The notes: generated from the sequence alone by a model not told the origin. DNA of 64,000 nucleotides from Paenibacillus aquistagni (GCF_900177815.1 NZ_FXAZ01000001.1:744001-808000), one strand, 5' to 3'; positions 39,118 to 47,802 are shown, counted from the stretch's first letter. Made by a program: numbers and translations.

Positions 39118-39207
39118 ATGAAGGCCAGCTCCTCTTCATATGTTTGCAATGGATTTCCGTATCCTAGAGATTGCTTAATACTGGGCCTCATCATGAGAAA
39201 AAGGTGA
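39118..39207 (+). other. Possible 29-codon small ORF in the 38.91-39.27 kb gap
   Basis: GGGGAGAG lies six bases before an ATG that opens a 29-codon frame starting MKASSSSYVCNG and ending in the terminator of the next gene. No other gene is visible in this 358-base gap. It may be chance; no homologue is recognised. Confidence 0.2.
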
Positions 39208-39238
39208 CTCATCCATGCTAATGAAGATGAATCACCTC
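39197..39238 (-). terminator. Terminator of the GH19 chitinase gene
   Basis: On the minus strand GGTGATTCATC pairs with GATGAGTCACC with one mismatch, followed by five Ts. Confidence 0.7.
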
Positions 39239-39265
39239 GTCAGTGAAGCAAGCGCAATAGGGTGT

Positions 39266-40528
39266 TTAGAACGGTTCCATGCCTAGGGTGTCGACTTTCT
39301 CTCCTGTGATATCAACGTCCATGCGAGCGGTGATCTCACGGTAATGACCAGCGCGGCGTTGGACAGGGCTTCCTTCTGTCTCTCCAAGATTAGCCTCAAG
39401 CCCATTCAAGACCATGATGGAGGCGCCAAAGCCTGCCTTCAGCCCTTTTGCTTTCTCAGCCTCATTTGGCTTCCATCTGCCAACCATGACATCATGTGCT
39501 GACGGCTTAGGCGCTTGCGGGGTCATCCAGAATAAAATGGCTGTCATGTAGCCAATCTTCCCGTCCTGAGAGACGATCTCGGGATGTTTGAGCAGAACGC
39601 TCTTATCACCATAGATGATGGAGCTGAACAGTCCGTAGTTAAAGTTCCAGCTCAGCATAATCGGTCCGCGACCATAATAACGCTTGCCTCGAGCACCCGG
39701 ATATTCGTAGCGGGAAGCAGGATCTACAAATGTTGACATGTTCTGTCCCGTTCTTCCTGCAATGTTCTCATTCCAGAATAATCCCCAACGAAGCGGACCG
39801 CCTGGTGCTGTCGCCCATCCGCCGCCGGTCTCATGGGATAGATTCGCTAGAAATGCGGCTAGCTCACGCTTGCGATCGCGCTTGAAGCCTTCTTTTAGGA
39901 AGGTGCCGCAGTCTACGATTACAGTCTCGATTTCCTTGTTTAGGTTTTCCTTGGCATTGAACTTGGCAGAACGCATGACCAAGGTCTCTACTCGTGCTTC
40001 TTTGTCCAGTCTATGTATTTCCTGCTCGGTGGTCCCTTTTCGCGTACTGATCTTGATTTTTAAGTTCGATACATCTGCCACTGCTTTTATCAAATTGTAA
40101 TAGGAGAAGTAATCTGCTTGATCTTCTTTGTAATATTCCTTTCCTTTTGCGACCTTGTGCCATTCTGCTGAGCCGAGCCGATAAGGAAACAGCTCTTCGA
40201 AATCTTGTTCTGGAAGTGCGGTTTTGACCGCTTCAATGGCTTTGTCTGGCGTATAGATCGGATCGATATCGTCCCAATCTGCAACAAGATCCTTATGAGA
40301 GAGCAAGCGATGCTCGCCGACCGATAGAGGGCTTCCCTTATGAAGGTAAGCGCTGTCATTTTGTGCGGTGTTAGCATCTGCATCCTTCGCTGGCTTTGCA
40401 GTTGACGAGGTTGCGATGGAGTCCGCTGCGAGAGCTGGAAGTGGAGTCATGAGGAGTGCCGCACTTACGGCAAGGGATATACTACGCTGAACCACCTTGC
40501 TGCTAAAAGGGTACTTTCCTTCAGTCAT
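39266..40528 (-). CDS. Secreted GH19-family chitinase-like glycoside hydrolase
   Basis: 420 residues. A signal peptide is visible (basic head, hydrophobic core ISLAVSAALLMTPLPALA, cleavage near residue 35). After a roughly 180-residue region without a recognised fold comes a GH19 catalytic domain: the proposed acid Glu233 in LSHETGGGW, then YYGRGPIMLSWNFNYG and the late MVLNGLEANLGE. Family members hydrolyse chitin or related beta-1,4 GlcNAc polymers, and some act on cell walls. The start at 40528 follows AGGAG by seven bases; upstream in-frame starts add up to 16 residues. A CcpA-like cre site lies 50 bases upstream. Confidence 0.88.
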   Translation of the reverse strand: MTEGKYPFSSKVVQRSISLAVSAALLMTPLPALAADSIATSSTAKPAKDADANTAQNDSAYLHKGSPLSVGEHRLLSHKDLVADWDDIDPIYTPDKAIEAVKTALPEQDFEELFPYRLGSAEWHKVAKGKEYYKEDQADYFSYYNLIKAVADVSNLKIKISTRKGTTEQEIHRLDKEARVETLVMRSAKFNAKENLNKEIETVIVDCGTFLKEGFKRDRKRELAAFLANLSHETGGGWATAPGGPLRWGLFWNENIAGRTGQNMSTFVDPASRYEYPGARGKRYYGRGPIMLSWNFNYGLFSSIIYGDKSVLLKHPEIVSQDGKIGYMTAILFWMTPQAPKPSAHDVMVGRWKPNEAEKAKGLKAGFGASIMVLNGLEANLGETEGSPVQRRAGHYREITARMDVDITGEKVDTLGMEPF

Positions 40529-40578
40529 ACACATTCTCCTTACACATATTTTTGGATTGCATAAACACATTAACAATG

Positions 40579-40592
40579 TTAAAGCGCTTTGT
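40579..40592. promoter_or_regulatory. Candidate cre (CcpA) site upstream of the chitinase gene
   Basis: TTAAAGCGCTTTGT matches about 11 of 14 positions of the Bacillus cre consensus, with a perfect AAAGCGCTTT core. Catabolite control of a chitinase would be sensible. Not proven. Confidence 0.35.
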
Positions 40593-40771
40593 ATATAGTC
40601 GGCAAAGCCTATAGGGAGAAGTGGATTTTGATGAAAAATGGCAGTGAAGGATGCAGGAGAAACATTGTAGTTGCATGGTTACAGAAGGCGCTTTGATCTT
40701 TTGGCATTATGCCGTCGAACAAAGAATGGGGAGAGTCAGCTCGACCCACTTCCATGGTACTATGAGGAAAT

Positions 40772-40785
40772 TTAAAGCGCTCACA
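40772..40785. promoter_or_regulatory. Second candidate cre site
   Basis: TTAAAGCGCTCACA matches about 12 of 14 cre positions. It lies in the 40.53-40.92 kb gap, 244 bases upstream of the chitinase start and 137 bases before the next plus-strand gene. No gene is visible in this gap. Confidence 0.35.
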
Positions 40786-40921
40786 ATAATACTGATGTGG
40801 CATTGGTCACACCGCAACATGATTCTTTCTCGGTATAGTGACAGTGAGATGACCTGCTTATACAATAGAAGAATAAGTGGGTGCCTATTGAACATATCGT
40901 TGTGATGAAAGGATGTTTAGC

Positions 40922-41410
40922 TTGAACCGTACATATCGTCCTCCGGGTATTATCATGAAACTGCTTGCAGGTGTATTGGCATCTCTTACGATTATTGCTG
41001 TGCTTGGTATTGGATATGTGGCAGACGGTCAAGTGCCCAGCTTGCTTCATATAGGTGCACTAGTGAATCTGGATCCTTTGTTAAAGGAGGGGCTTGAGAT
41101 CAACCTTAAGATTTCGCTGATTTTGATCATGCCAATGTCGATATTTGCAGATGCGGTAGCCCTTCATGTCTCGCGGTGGGGTATGATCCTGAGAGGAATT
41201 TCAAGTTTTATTTTGTATTTGGCTGTTGGAATGATTGCCGTTTTCTTATATTCCATATTCACGGGAGAGCATTACTTACGTCAGGAAAAAACAGTGTACT
41301 TTATAATATTAACAACCTTGTATTGGCTGTATCAATGGTTACTATGGGGGCTTAGCAGAGTATTAGGATTGATCCAACTGTTTGTTAAAAACAAAGATGC
41401 ATCTGTATAA
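40922..41410 (+). CDS. Uncharacterised four-helix membrane protein
   Basis: 162 residues, no family recognised. About four hydrophobic segments: 13-32, 57-75, 88-112 and 127-150. The TTG at 40922 is the likely start because GAAAGG lies nine bases before it; an ATG at 40913 directly abuts that ribosome site. It is followed 38 bases later by a 40-residue membrane protein and then a MOSC gene, all in the same direction and probably one operon. Confidence 0.65.
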   Translation: MNRTYRPPGIIMKLLAGVLASLTIIAVLGIGYVADGQVPSLLHIGALVNLDPLLKEGLEINLKISLILIMPMSIFADAVALHVSRWGMILRGISSFILYLAVGMIAVFLYSIFTGEHYLRQEKTVYFIILTTLYWLYQWLLWGLSRVLGLIQLFVKNKDASV

Positions 41411-41448
41411 TAGAATGGTGTGAAGGATATGACGGGGAGGGAATTTGT

Positions 41449-41571
41449 TTGAGTGGAAGCATTTTACTCTTGCTAATTGTTATCCTTGGGTTTGCACCGA
41501 TTGTATACCGTATCCATAAGCGGCTAGATCGTCTTGAGAAGGCTTTGCAAGAGCAATCGAAGGAAAGGTGA
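41449..41571 (+). CDS. 40-residue single-pass membrane protein
   Basis: Starts at TTG with GGGGAGGG six bases upstream. Reads as a hydrophobic helix (SILLLLIVILGFAPIVY) followed by a charged amphipathic tail RIHKRLDRLEKALQEQSKER, likely a short coiled coil on the cytoplasmic side. The stop is six bases before the MOSC start. The pattern of one helix plus heptad tail is common for small Bacillota membrane proteins of unknown function. Confidence 0.6.
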   Translation: MSGSILLLLIVILGFAPIVYRIHKRLDRLEKALQEQSKER

Positions 41572-41576
41572 TAGAT

Positions 41577-42311
41577 ATGAGGCTATTAGGTTCCATAAGT
41601 GACATTTATCGTTATCCCGTGAAGTCGTTTGGAGGAGAGCGGCTTGATGCCTGCAAAGTTGAGTCCTATGGCTTGCTTGGCGATCGCAGCTATGCATTCA
41701 TTGATGAAACAAAGACAGGCTGGAATCAATATGTGACTGCGAGAAAGATTCCAAAGATGCTCAGTTATCAAGCATCGCTGATAGAAGATGCGCCGTCAGC
41801 AGCTGGACAGCGTCCAGAGGTAAGGATTACGGGTCCAGATGGTCGCATTCATCATTGGGATCATGAACTGCATCAAGAGATTCAAGCCCTGACGGATGTT
41901 AACATTACAATGATGGAATACCTTCCCGCACGTTCAGAGGTGTTGGCAGTTGATGAAGCATGTCTTTTGATTGTGACGGACCGTTCTTTGCGAAGATTGG
42001 AGGAGCTGTGGGGAGCGCCTGTGGATGCGAGACGCTTCCGAGGCAATCTTGTTGTTGCGATGAGTGACGATAGGATTGAAGAAGAAGAGCTTATCGGCAA
42101 AACGTTAAAGGTCGGCGATACTTTGCTAGAGGTGTACTCGAAGTGCGAGCGCTGCTCCATGATTACATATGATCCAGATTCGATAGCAAGAGATGCATCG
42201 CTACTGAAAGTGGTTCACCAGAAGTTGAACACAGAATTCGGTTTGTATGCAAGAGTCAAGCAAGTCGGGCATGTGCAGACAGGAGACTCGGTGACATTAT
42301 TAAGTGAATAG
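41577..42311 (+). CDS. MOSC-domain protein
   Basis: 244 residues. The N-terminal beta-barrel IYRYPVKSFGGERL, then a C-terminal MOSC core with RRFRGNLVV and the conserved cysteine in KCERCSMITYDPDS. Family members resemble molybdenum-cofactor sulfurase C-termini and mARC/YcbX proteins; the cysteine is the proposed molybdenum ligand. A precise substrate is not visible. GAAAGG is the ribosome site. A terminator follows. Confidence 0.85.
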   Translation: MRLLGSISDIYRYPVKSFGGERLDACKVESYGLLGDRSYAFIDETKTGWNQYVTARKIPKMLSYQASLIEDAPSAAGQRPEVRITGPDGRIHHWDHELHQEIQALTDVNITMMEYLPARSEVLAVDEACLLIVTDRSLRRLEELWGAPVDARRFRGNLVVAMSDDRIEEEELIGKTLKVGDTLLEVYSKCERCSMITYDPDSIARDASLLKVVHQKLNTEFGLYARVKQVGHVQTGDSVTLLSE

Positions 42312-42324
42312 CAATGCTGCAATG

Positions 42325-42372
42325 AAAAGACACTTATTGGCTAAGCAATCATGCCGATTCGTGTCTTTTTTC
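42325..42372 (+). terminator. Terminator after the MOSC gene
   Basis: Arms AAAAGACAC and GTGTCTTTT enclose GGC/GCC; the T-run has six Ts. Confidence 0.75.
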
Positions 42373-42537
42373 ATCTCAAATGAGAATGGGTATTTATAGG
42401 ATAAAGATTGCGAGAACGCAAATCTCAATTTATAATGATAGAAAATGGTAAAAAAAGAAGAGTTTGAGAATTGATCCGTCGACGGGAACGGCGCATTAGG
42501 AATGGGGAAGGAATCAGGAGTAAAGGAGGACGACTAT

Positions 42538-42921
42538 GTGGGCCAGCGCAATCGAGAGCTAATTACAAATATTCTTGTCGTATCATTCGTGCTAAGCGTT
42601 GGAGGGGTATTGATCGGTTTCATCCTTACTCAGTATGTTGCTCCAAATCAGCTATATGATCAGAATGGTTTTCTATATGTCATGCTCTTTTTGATTCTAT
42701 ATGTATATAACCAAATTCTAAGCATGATTAATTACGCTTTAGGATGGTTATGGGAATCGATTTGGAAGCGAGTAATTGTATTTCAATTGCTGGGTATCCT
42801 AACGCTTTGCTTGATCAGCATTAAGTTTCATGTATTAGCTGGCGCTATTGCTTATTCCTCCTTCTTTTTGTTCGGCATGCTTTCGTTTCGTAATTACTTG
42901 AGAGAGAATGAACTGGCTTAG
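42538..42921 (+). CDS. Uncharacterised membrane protein, 127 residues
   Basis: About four hydrophobic helices (10-33, 45-68, 77-96, 98-117). The start is GTG at 42538, supported by AAAGGAGG eight bases upstream; an in-frame ATG at 42502 has no such site and would add 12 charged residues. No family recognised. Followed by a CCAGTC/GACTGG hairpin with six Ts. Confidence 0.65.
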   Translation: MGQRNRELITNILVVSFVLSVGGVLIGFILTQYVAPNQLYDQNGFLYVMLFLILYVYNQILSMINYALGWLWESIWKRVIVFQLLGILTLCLISIKFHVLAGAIAYSSFFLFGMLSFRNYLRENELA

Positions 42922-42995
42922 CTTCAACTGCTTAAATGAACGAACATAAAGTGATAGCTGGGCAATATGATGTGACGAAATGGAGCAAACCTCGT

Positions 42996-43025
42996 CCAGT
43001 CCCTCCTTGGAGAGACTGGTTTTTT
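42996..43025 (+). terminator. Terminator in front of the convergent methyltransferase gene
   Basis: CCAGTC / GACTGG stem, with inner CTCC/GGAG, then six Ts. Confidence 0.75.
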
Positions 43026-43061
43026 GTTGGAGTTATCAAATGATTAAGGAATGCACAGGTA

Positions 43062-43844
43062 TTAGAGTTTCTCTGCGATAAGCATGAAGCTCTTAGGAAT
43101 GCCTTGGTCAAACACGTCAGATGATTGATTGGGCAGCTCCTCCAGCACGTTGACAAACAGCCTTTGACTGGCTACGGCAGTAACAATCTCGCCAAGCGTC
43201 CAATGGCGAAGCGATACTTTTTGAGGTGGGAGCAGGGTAGCATTCGGAATAAATTTGTTAAACGCCACCTCTTTTTCAATAAGAGAAGTATCGAAATAAT
43301 TGCCAGTCACCTTATGCTTGCGAATATTGGCTGTGGTGCCTTTAGATGTGATTAATTTGGTCGTCACAGGATGGAAATCCTGCAGGATGAGCTTGCCTCC
43401 AACCCGCAGCAGCTTGTTCACGGTCTGAAACAGAGGTGCTAAATCCTGAAAGTAGTGCAGAATGCCGAATTCCATAAATACGATATCATAAGACGAAGAC
43501 AACTCCTCTTCAGGCAGATGAAGAACATCGCTTAGAATATAACGAAGGCGTACTCCAGCAGCTTCGGCAAGCTCGGTCGCATATCGCTCATTATCGGAAG
43601 AGAAATCGACTACCGTAACGTCAGCACCCAGCAAGGCGAGAGCTACCGCTTTGTTTCCATTTGACCCTAAAAGATTAATAACTCGTTTTCCTTGGAGTTC
43701 TCCCATATAAGATAATACCATATCTACTCGTTTGCCCGGATCCTGCTTGATCTTCTTGGCCGCTTCTTCTGGGAGGCCAAAGCGGTGAAGCCAGGCTTCA
43801 TAAGCCCCTGTATTCCAAGCTTGTTTGTTTTGTTCAGCTTCCAA
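43062..43844 (-). CDS. Class I SAM-dependent methyltransferase
   Basis: 260 residues. The SAM motif I is INLLGSNGNKAVALALLGADVTVVDFS (around 58-84), with a less common LLGSNGNK in place of the usual D-x-G-x-G. Motif II-like LPEEELSSSYDIVFMEFGILHYF and motif III LLRVGGKLILQDFHP follow. The substrate is unknown. On the minus strand it stands alone. Confidence 0.82.
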   Translation of the reverse strand: MEAEQNKQAWNTGAYEAWLHRFGLPEEAAKKIKQDPGKRVDMVLSYMGELQGKRVINLLGSNGNKAVALALLGADVTVVDFSSDNERYATELAEAAGVRLRYILSDVLHLPEEELSSSYDIVFMEFGILHYFQDLAPLFQTVNKLLRVGGKLILQDFHPVTTKLITSKGTTANIRKHKVTGNYFDTSLIEKEVAFNKFIPNATLLPPQKVSLRHWTLGEIVTAVASQRLFVNVLEELPNQSSDVFDQGIPKSFMLIAEKL

Positions 43845-44234
43845 CTAGACTCCTCCAATGATTGTATCTCTGCACATATTCATCATGGATCGAGTCCTGC
43901 TGCTATAATCATGATGCGTCAGCTTCGAGAAAAGATTCGTGATGATTAGCTAACTATTGTGTCCCTTTGTACTAGAGACCATCCATATAACCAAAAAATC
44001 CAACCGGATAGGATGGCTGCTTGATTAGAAAATGGTATATTAAGGTCACGCATGTTTCAGCCCAGTGCTTTTGGACGAGAAAAATCATAATATTACGCCA
44101 TCACTGCTGTCAATAAAAAAATGAAGGCAATATCAAGAAGCTGCGACATATTTGTATGGAAGGCAAAAAATATGGGGCTATCAACGTGGTGGTAGAAGAT
44201 AAGTAGTATTACTATTTTTCTTGCTTGATGGATG
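43845..44234. other. Gene-free stretch
   Basis: No convincing gene. It includes an A/T-rich segment and a short plus-strand frame near 44125-44203 (LRHICMEGKKYGAINVVV) resembling a GNAT C-terminal strand, but with a stop just upstream and no start. It may be a degraded remnant. Confidence 0.3.
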
Positions 44235-44271
44235 CAAATAAAAAGGCATTACGCTAAGAAGCGCAATGCCT
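44235..44271 (-). terminator. Terminator of the lipoprotein gene
   Basis: Minus-strand stem GGCATTGCGCTTC / AGCGTAATGCC with a T-run. Confidence 0.75.
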
Positions 44272-44281
44272 GCTATGATCG

Positions 44282-44752
44282 CTATGGGAGTTGTTCAAAC
44301 AAAACTTTGATTTTTTGATCTTTGGTTTCTAAAACAAAAATTCCTTTTTGCTGCATCTGATCCAATATCGAATTGGATGCCTTAGCTTCTTCATAGGCTT
44401 CGATTGAGTCATACTGATAGATCTTCACGACTTTAAGATCGGAATAGAACATTACGCCGTCAATCGCATCGATCATCTCAAACAGCGGCTTGTCCTTGTT
44501 ATCTGCTTCTATGCCCTGCTCTTCGAAGTAGCGAAGCACTTCATCGAGCGAGGACGTCTGTAATTCCGCTGTTTTTGTTGTGGCTTGATCGGTCGTTGTT
44601 TCATCTGTGGCTGGTGCAGAAGAATCGGCTGGTTCTAATTTTTGTTCGGAAGTATTCGCCGCAGTTGGGCTTGTTTCTTTGGAGTCGGTTGAGCAACCGA
44701 TGGCAAGCAGCAGCAGCATCATGGTGACAATAAGTAGCAAAATACGTTTCAT
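44282..44752 (-). CDS. Predicted lipoprotein, uncharacterised
   Basis: 156 residues. A type II signal peptide is clear: basic KR, hydrophobic core and lipobox LAIGC with Cys20. A Thr/Ser/Glu-rich linker of about 50 residues is followed by a small folded domain with strand-helix pattern (FEEQGIEADNKDKPLFEMI and VKIYQYDSIEAYEEAKAS). The protein should be anchored outside the membrane. AAAGGAG stands before the ATG, and a 20-base palindrome lies directly upstream. Confidence 0.75.
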   Translation of the reverse strand: MKRILLLIVTMMLLLLAIGCSTDSKETSPTAANTSEQKLEPADSSAPATDETTTDQATTKTAELQTSSLDEVLRYFEEQGIEADNKDKPLFEMIDAIDGVMFYSDLKVVKIYQYDSIEAYEEAKASNSILDQMQQKGIFVLETKDQKIKVLFEQLP

Positions 44753-44770
44753 ATTGGCCTCTCCTTTTAT

Positions 44771-44790
44771 GTATGAATATTAGTTCATAC
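44771..44790. promoter_or_regulatory. Perfect inverted repeat upstream of the lipoprotein gene (candidate operator)
   Basis: GTATGAA-TATTAG-TTCATAC, seven-base arms without mismatch, 18 bases upstream of the minus-strand ATG and 98 bases before the divergent DinB gene. Suggests repression of one or both genes. Confidence 0.45.
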
Positions 44791-44867
44791 GTTCATAATT
44801 AGGTTGGGTTTTAAAATGATTTAAAAAATGTATATATATGACTGGAGAAAGGGAGAGTTGCAGCGTG

Positions 44868-45365
44868 ATGAAACCTTTATTTGAGTATAACTGGCTTGTG
44901 CGTGAGGAGTGGTTCGATGCTTTGGAGGGACTTACACTGGAAGAGTTGAATCGCTCGCGTACAGGAGGCGTGGGAACGATTAGAAAAACATTCTTTCATA
45001 TCATGGATGTAGAATACAGTTGGATTAGAGCTTGCATGGGACTTCATGACGATGTATTGACGATAGATGATTATCCTGACCTTGCTTCTCTGCGTGAATT
45101 GTCCTTGAAGCTTCGCCAAGAGATTATAGAATATTTGGACAAGCTGGAGAAGAAGAGCAAGGATACGATCATCTTGCCTTCTTGGCTTGCAGGAGAAAGC
45201 TACACGTTGGACGAAGTGATTCCTCATATCCTTGTGCATGAGATTCATCATATTGGCCAGCTCTCGGTGTGGGCCAAGGATATTCCAGTCAAGGTAGTGT
45301 CCGCAAACTTTATTGGACGTGGACTTGGAAGTGCTTCTAACAATTCGAGCCATATGCCGATATAA
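44868..45365 (+). CDS. DinB-family protein
   Basis: 165 residues of the DinB/YfiT four-helix fold. The putative metal-binding histidines are in FFHIMDVEYSW (near residue 44) and in LVHEIHHIGQLS near 125-131. Members include thiol-dependent S-transferases and stress-induced proteins; the function here is unknown. The ATG at 44868 or the GTG one codon earlier is used, behind GGGAG. The GNAT gene follows after 51 bases and is probably co-transcribed. Confidence 0.85.
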   Translation: MKPLFEYNWLVREEWFDALEGLTLEELNRSRTGGVGTIRKTFFHIMDVEYSWIRACMGLHDDVLTIDDYPDLASLRELSLKLRQEIIEYLDKLEKKSKDTIILPSWLAGESYTLDEVIPHILVHEIHHIGQLSVWAKDIPVKVVSANFIGRGLGSASNNSSHMPI

Positions 45366-45416
45366 TCGTTTTATGACAAGCTTTATACCTATTTCGCAGC
45401 GGAAAGGGGTTGCAGA

Positions 45417-45935
45417 GTGAGCATTCGTTTTGATATTCGAGAACTGCAACGGATAAAGGGGCTTCTATTAGAACAATGCATCGAACTGCTCATTGAGTCG
45501 GTAGAAGATGGGGCATCAATCGGCTTTTTAGCACCTGTATCGATTGTAGAAGCACAAGCTTATTGGGAGCAAGCTATTGAGCCTGGTGTGCGCTTATGGG
45601 GGGCGTTCAATGATCGCAAGCTCGTCGGCTCCGTTCAGCTGCACTTGTCTCAAAAGTCCAACGGGAAGCATCGTGCTGAGATTGCGAAGCTGATGGTGCA
45701 CCCTCACTATCGCAGACAAGGGATGGCAAGAGCTTTATTGGATGCTGCGCATAATGCAGCTCATGAAGAAGGACGGACATTGCTAGTGCTCGATACGCGT
45801 GAAGGCGATCCCTCGAATGCATTGTATCTATCTGCTGGATATCAAGAAGCGGGCCGGATTCCAGACTTCGCCTTGTCCTCAGATGGAAACTATCATAGCA
45901 CGGTCTTTTATTACAAGCGGTTAGAGCGTAAGTAG
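45417..45935 (+). CDS. GNAT-family N-acetyltransferase
   Basis: 172 residues. Motif A reads IAKLMVHPHYRRQGMARALLDAA, then LLVLDTREGDPSNALYLSAGYQEAG. Close in pattern to acetyltransferases of small molecules. The start is GTG at 45417, behind AAAGGGG. It is preceded by a DinB gene and followed by a small membrane protein gene. Confidence 0.88.
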   Translation: MSIRFDIRELQRIKGLLLEQCIELLIESVEDGASIGFLAPVSIVEAQAYWEQAIEPGVRLWGAFNDRKLVGSVQLHLSQKSNGKHRAEIAKLMVHPHYRRQGMARALLDAAHNAAHEEGRTLLVLDTREGDPSNALYLSAGYQEAGRIPDFALSSDGNYHSTVFYYKRLERK

Positions 45936-46057
45936 GATGTCCGTTAACTGTGTCAACATCATGCGGAGAAAGATTCGCTGCTTCCCATAATCCTGCAGCA
46001 ACACGGTTCTATTCATACTATGTAGAAATGATTCAGGTTCAGAAAGGGGTGTCTCCT

Positions 46058-46261
46058 TTGATTGATTTAGCTGTAATCATTTTAGTGCTGATATTGCTGA
46101 TTGTCTCCTTGTTGTTTATTTATCGTGGATTCACAAGTCAGCGTACCTCATCAGCGATGCTTCTGTGGCTCGGCTTCGGATTGCTTGCAGCCATTCTTCT
46201 ATTTGTTGTCTTTGGGGCGCTTATGTGGGGGGCTGTCCAGCAGCATGAAATGGGGCATTAA
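46058..46261 (+). CDS. Small two-helix membrane protein
   Basis: 67 residues from the TTG at 46058, which has AGAAAGGGG eight bases upstream. Two hydrophobic segments (LAVIILVLILLIVSLLFIY and AMLLWLGFGLLAAILLFVVF) are separated by a short basic loop. A longer frame from 45950 lacks a ribosome site. No family recognised. Its neighbours are two GNAT genes in the same direction. Confidence 0.6.
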   Translation: MIDLAVIILVLILLIVSLLFIYRGFTSQRTSSAMLLWLGFGLLAAILLFVVFGALMWGAVQQHEMGH

Positions 46262-46318
46262 ACGAATCACCCTTACAGCATAAGGTGTTCGTGCTGCTTA
46301 TCAGGAGGGCATTACATA

Positions 46319-47200
46319 ATGATACATATCAGACAGATTGATCATATCAAGACAGTTGCATCATTTATCGCGCAGCATAATCAAGTTGCCAAGCAGCATG
46401 TAGGTTATTGCGGTACGGATGCTGAAGAATTGATGGACACGCTTTTACACGACTTTTCCGAGGGGCCTGTCGAACAATCATGGCTAGCAGCTTATGATGA
46501 TGAACGGCTGGTAGGTGTGCTTGGCCTTGATATCACCTCTGAAGATCAGGAGGCAGAAATTTGGGGACCCTTTATCGAGCATGAGAATTGGGAGCAGATT
46601 GCCCTTCAACTATGGGAGAGTCTGCTTGCAAGCATCCCATTTACACTAAGGAGCGCCTACGGATTCTACAATCTACATAATCAGAGTGCTCAAGCGTTTA
46701 TGCAGAAGCTTGGGGCACAGAGGGAAGGGGAGCATCTTCTCTTATCCTTTCATCATAAAGATGCCCTCTCATCTCTTCATGTGGAGGCTTCGATTGAGGC
46801 ATTAGATTCCCTGCATGAGTGTGAATTTATATCACTTCATGACGAGGTCTTCAAGCAAGCCTATTATGATGGTATAACGATTGTGGAGCGACAAGATCAG
46901 TGCAATCAGGTATACTGTGCTGTTCAAGATAATAAGCTGCTTGGCTATGTGTATGTAGAAGCGAATCCTGAGCACGGGGATGGAGATATTCATTTTATTG
47001 CGGTTAACGAAGCGGCAAGAGGCAAAGGAATGGGGACTGTATTGCTGCAGCGTGCGCTTATATTTTTAACTTCTCATGAGTCTATTCAACAGATCACGCT
47101 GTGTGTGTCGCTCGATAACCACGGTGCGATCTCCATTTACGAACGTGCTGGTTTTAAGCGCAAGCATCACTTAATTAGTTATAAGGTTCATATTCAATGA
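46319..47200 (+). CDS. Tandem GNAT-domain acetyltransferase
   Basis: 293 residues with two acetyltransferase domains. The C-terminal one is clear: DIHFIAVNEAARGKGMGTVLLQRAL with the R-G-K-G-M-G acetyl-CoA loop and NHGAISIYERAGF. The N-terminal one is degenerate (LVGVLGLDITSEDQEAEIWGPF, SAYGFYNLHNQSAQAFMQKLGAQ) and has lost the glycine-rich loop, so it is probably structural or binds substrate. GGAGGGC precedes the ATG. Target unknown. Confidence 0.85.
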   Translation: MIHIRQIDHIKTVASFIAQHNQVAKQHVGYCGTDAEELMDTLLHDFSEGPVEQSWLAAYDDERLVGVLGLDITSEDQEAEIWGPFIEHENWEQIALQLWESLLASIPFTLRSAYGFYNLHNQSAQAFMQKLGAQREGEHLLLSFHHKDALSSLHVEASIEALDSLHECEFISLHDEVFKQAYYDGITIVERQDQCNQVYCAVQDNKLLGYVYVEANPEHGDGDIHFIAVNEAARGKGMGTVLLQRALIFLTSHESIQQITLCVSLDNHGAISIYERAGFKRKHHLISYKVHIQ

Positions 47201-47400
47201 ACAATCTTATGAAGAAATCTTACGATAGTGAAAATATACCTTATTAATATACCTCAAGCTGCAATATCCCTTTCATTGACACTAGTCATCGGAAGGGATG
47301 TTCTTTTTCTGTGTCGTGATATCGATCACTATTTTGAAAAGATGCAATTTCATCTGATACAATGGTTAACAAGATAGATGGAGTGAGGGGGAATGATTAC

Positions 47401-47688
47401 GTGAATCCGCTAATCGTGCAGCCGTATGTAAAGGTTGAGCGAGCCATGATTGATTTCGAGCAGAAGAGCATCGTTCATCATTGTGAATTAATCATTTATA
47501 CGGATCGCATCAAGACGGATCGGCACGAATTCGCGATGAAGGAAGTGTTTGATATGTCCTACAAGCAAGTAGGGGGAGGAGAGGGCTTTTTGTACCTTCA
47601 CACGGTGTTTGGGGTGTATTCATACATGCTTAAGGACCATCCTACGGAAGTGATAAAAGTATATAAATCGCTTCAGGCATCCACATAA
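47401..47688 (+). CDS. Uncharacterised small protein, 95 residues
   Basis: Starts at GTG 47401, with GAGGGGG nine bases upstream; the longer frame from 47362 lacks such a site. Mostly beta-strand pattern (VKVERAMIDFEQKSIVHHCELIIYTDRIKT, then FLYLHTVFGVYSYMLKDHP) ending in a helix, reminiscent of a small PH-like fold. No family recognised. Confidence 0.6.
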   Translation: MNPLIVQPYVKVERAMIDFEQKSIVHHCELIIYTDRIKTDRHEFAMKEVFDMSYKQVGGGEGFLYLHTVFGVYSYMLKDHPTEVIKVYKSLQAST

Positions 47689-47802
47689 TCATAAGTCAGA
47701 TCGAATGAGCCCTAGAGTTAAAGGGGGAAGTTTCCATTATTCAGTAATTGTGATACACTCATTAGTGAGAATTTTTATCATTAAAATTTGAGGTGCTTAT
47801 CA

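Noticed and set aside
38976-39212. Minus-strand open frame of 78 codons upstream of the uncharacterised membrane protein gene
   Set aside because: No ribosome site before its start, and it overlaps the chitinase terminator. The end (LALAARFAVSLNIALVY) looks protein-like but without support elsewhere.
44125-44203. Short GNAT-like frame between the methyltransferase and lipoprotein genes
   Set aside because: Stop just upstream, no start, about 26 codons; too short to call beyond a note in the gap entry.
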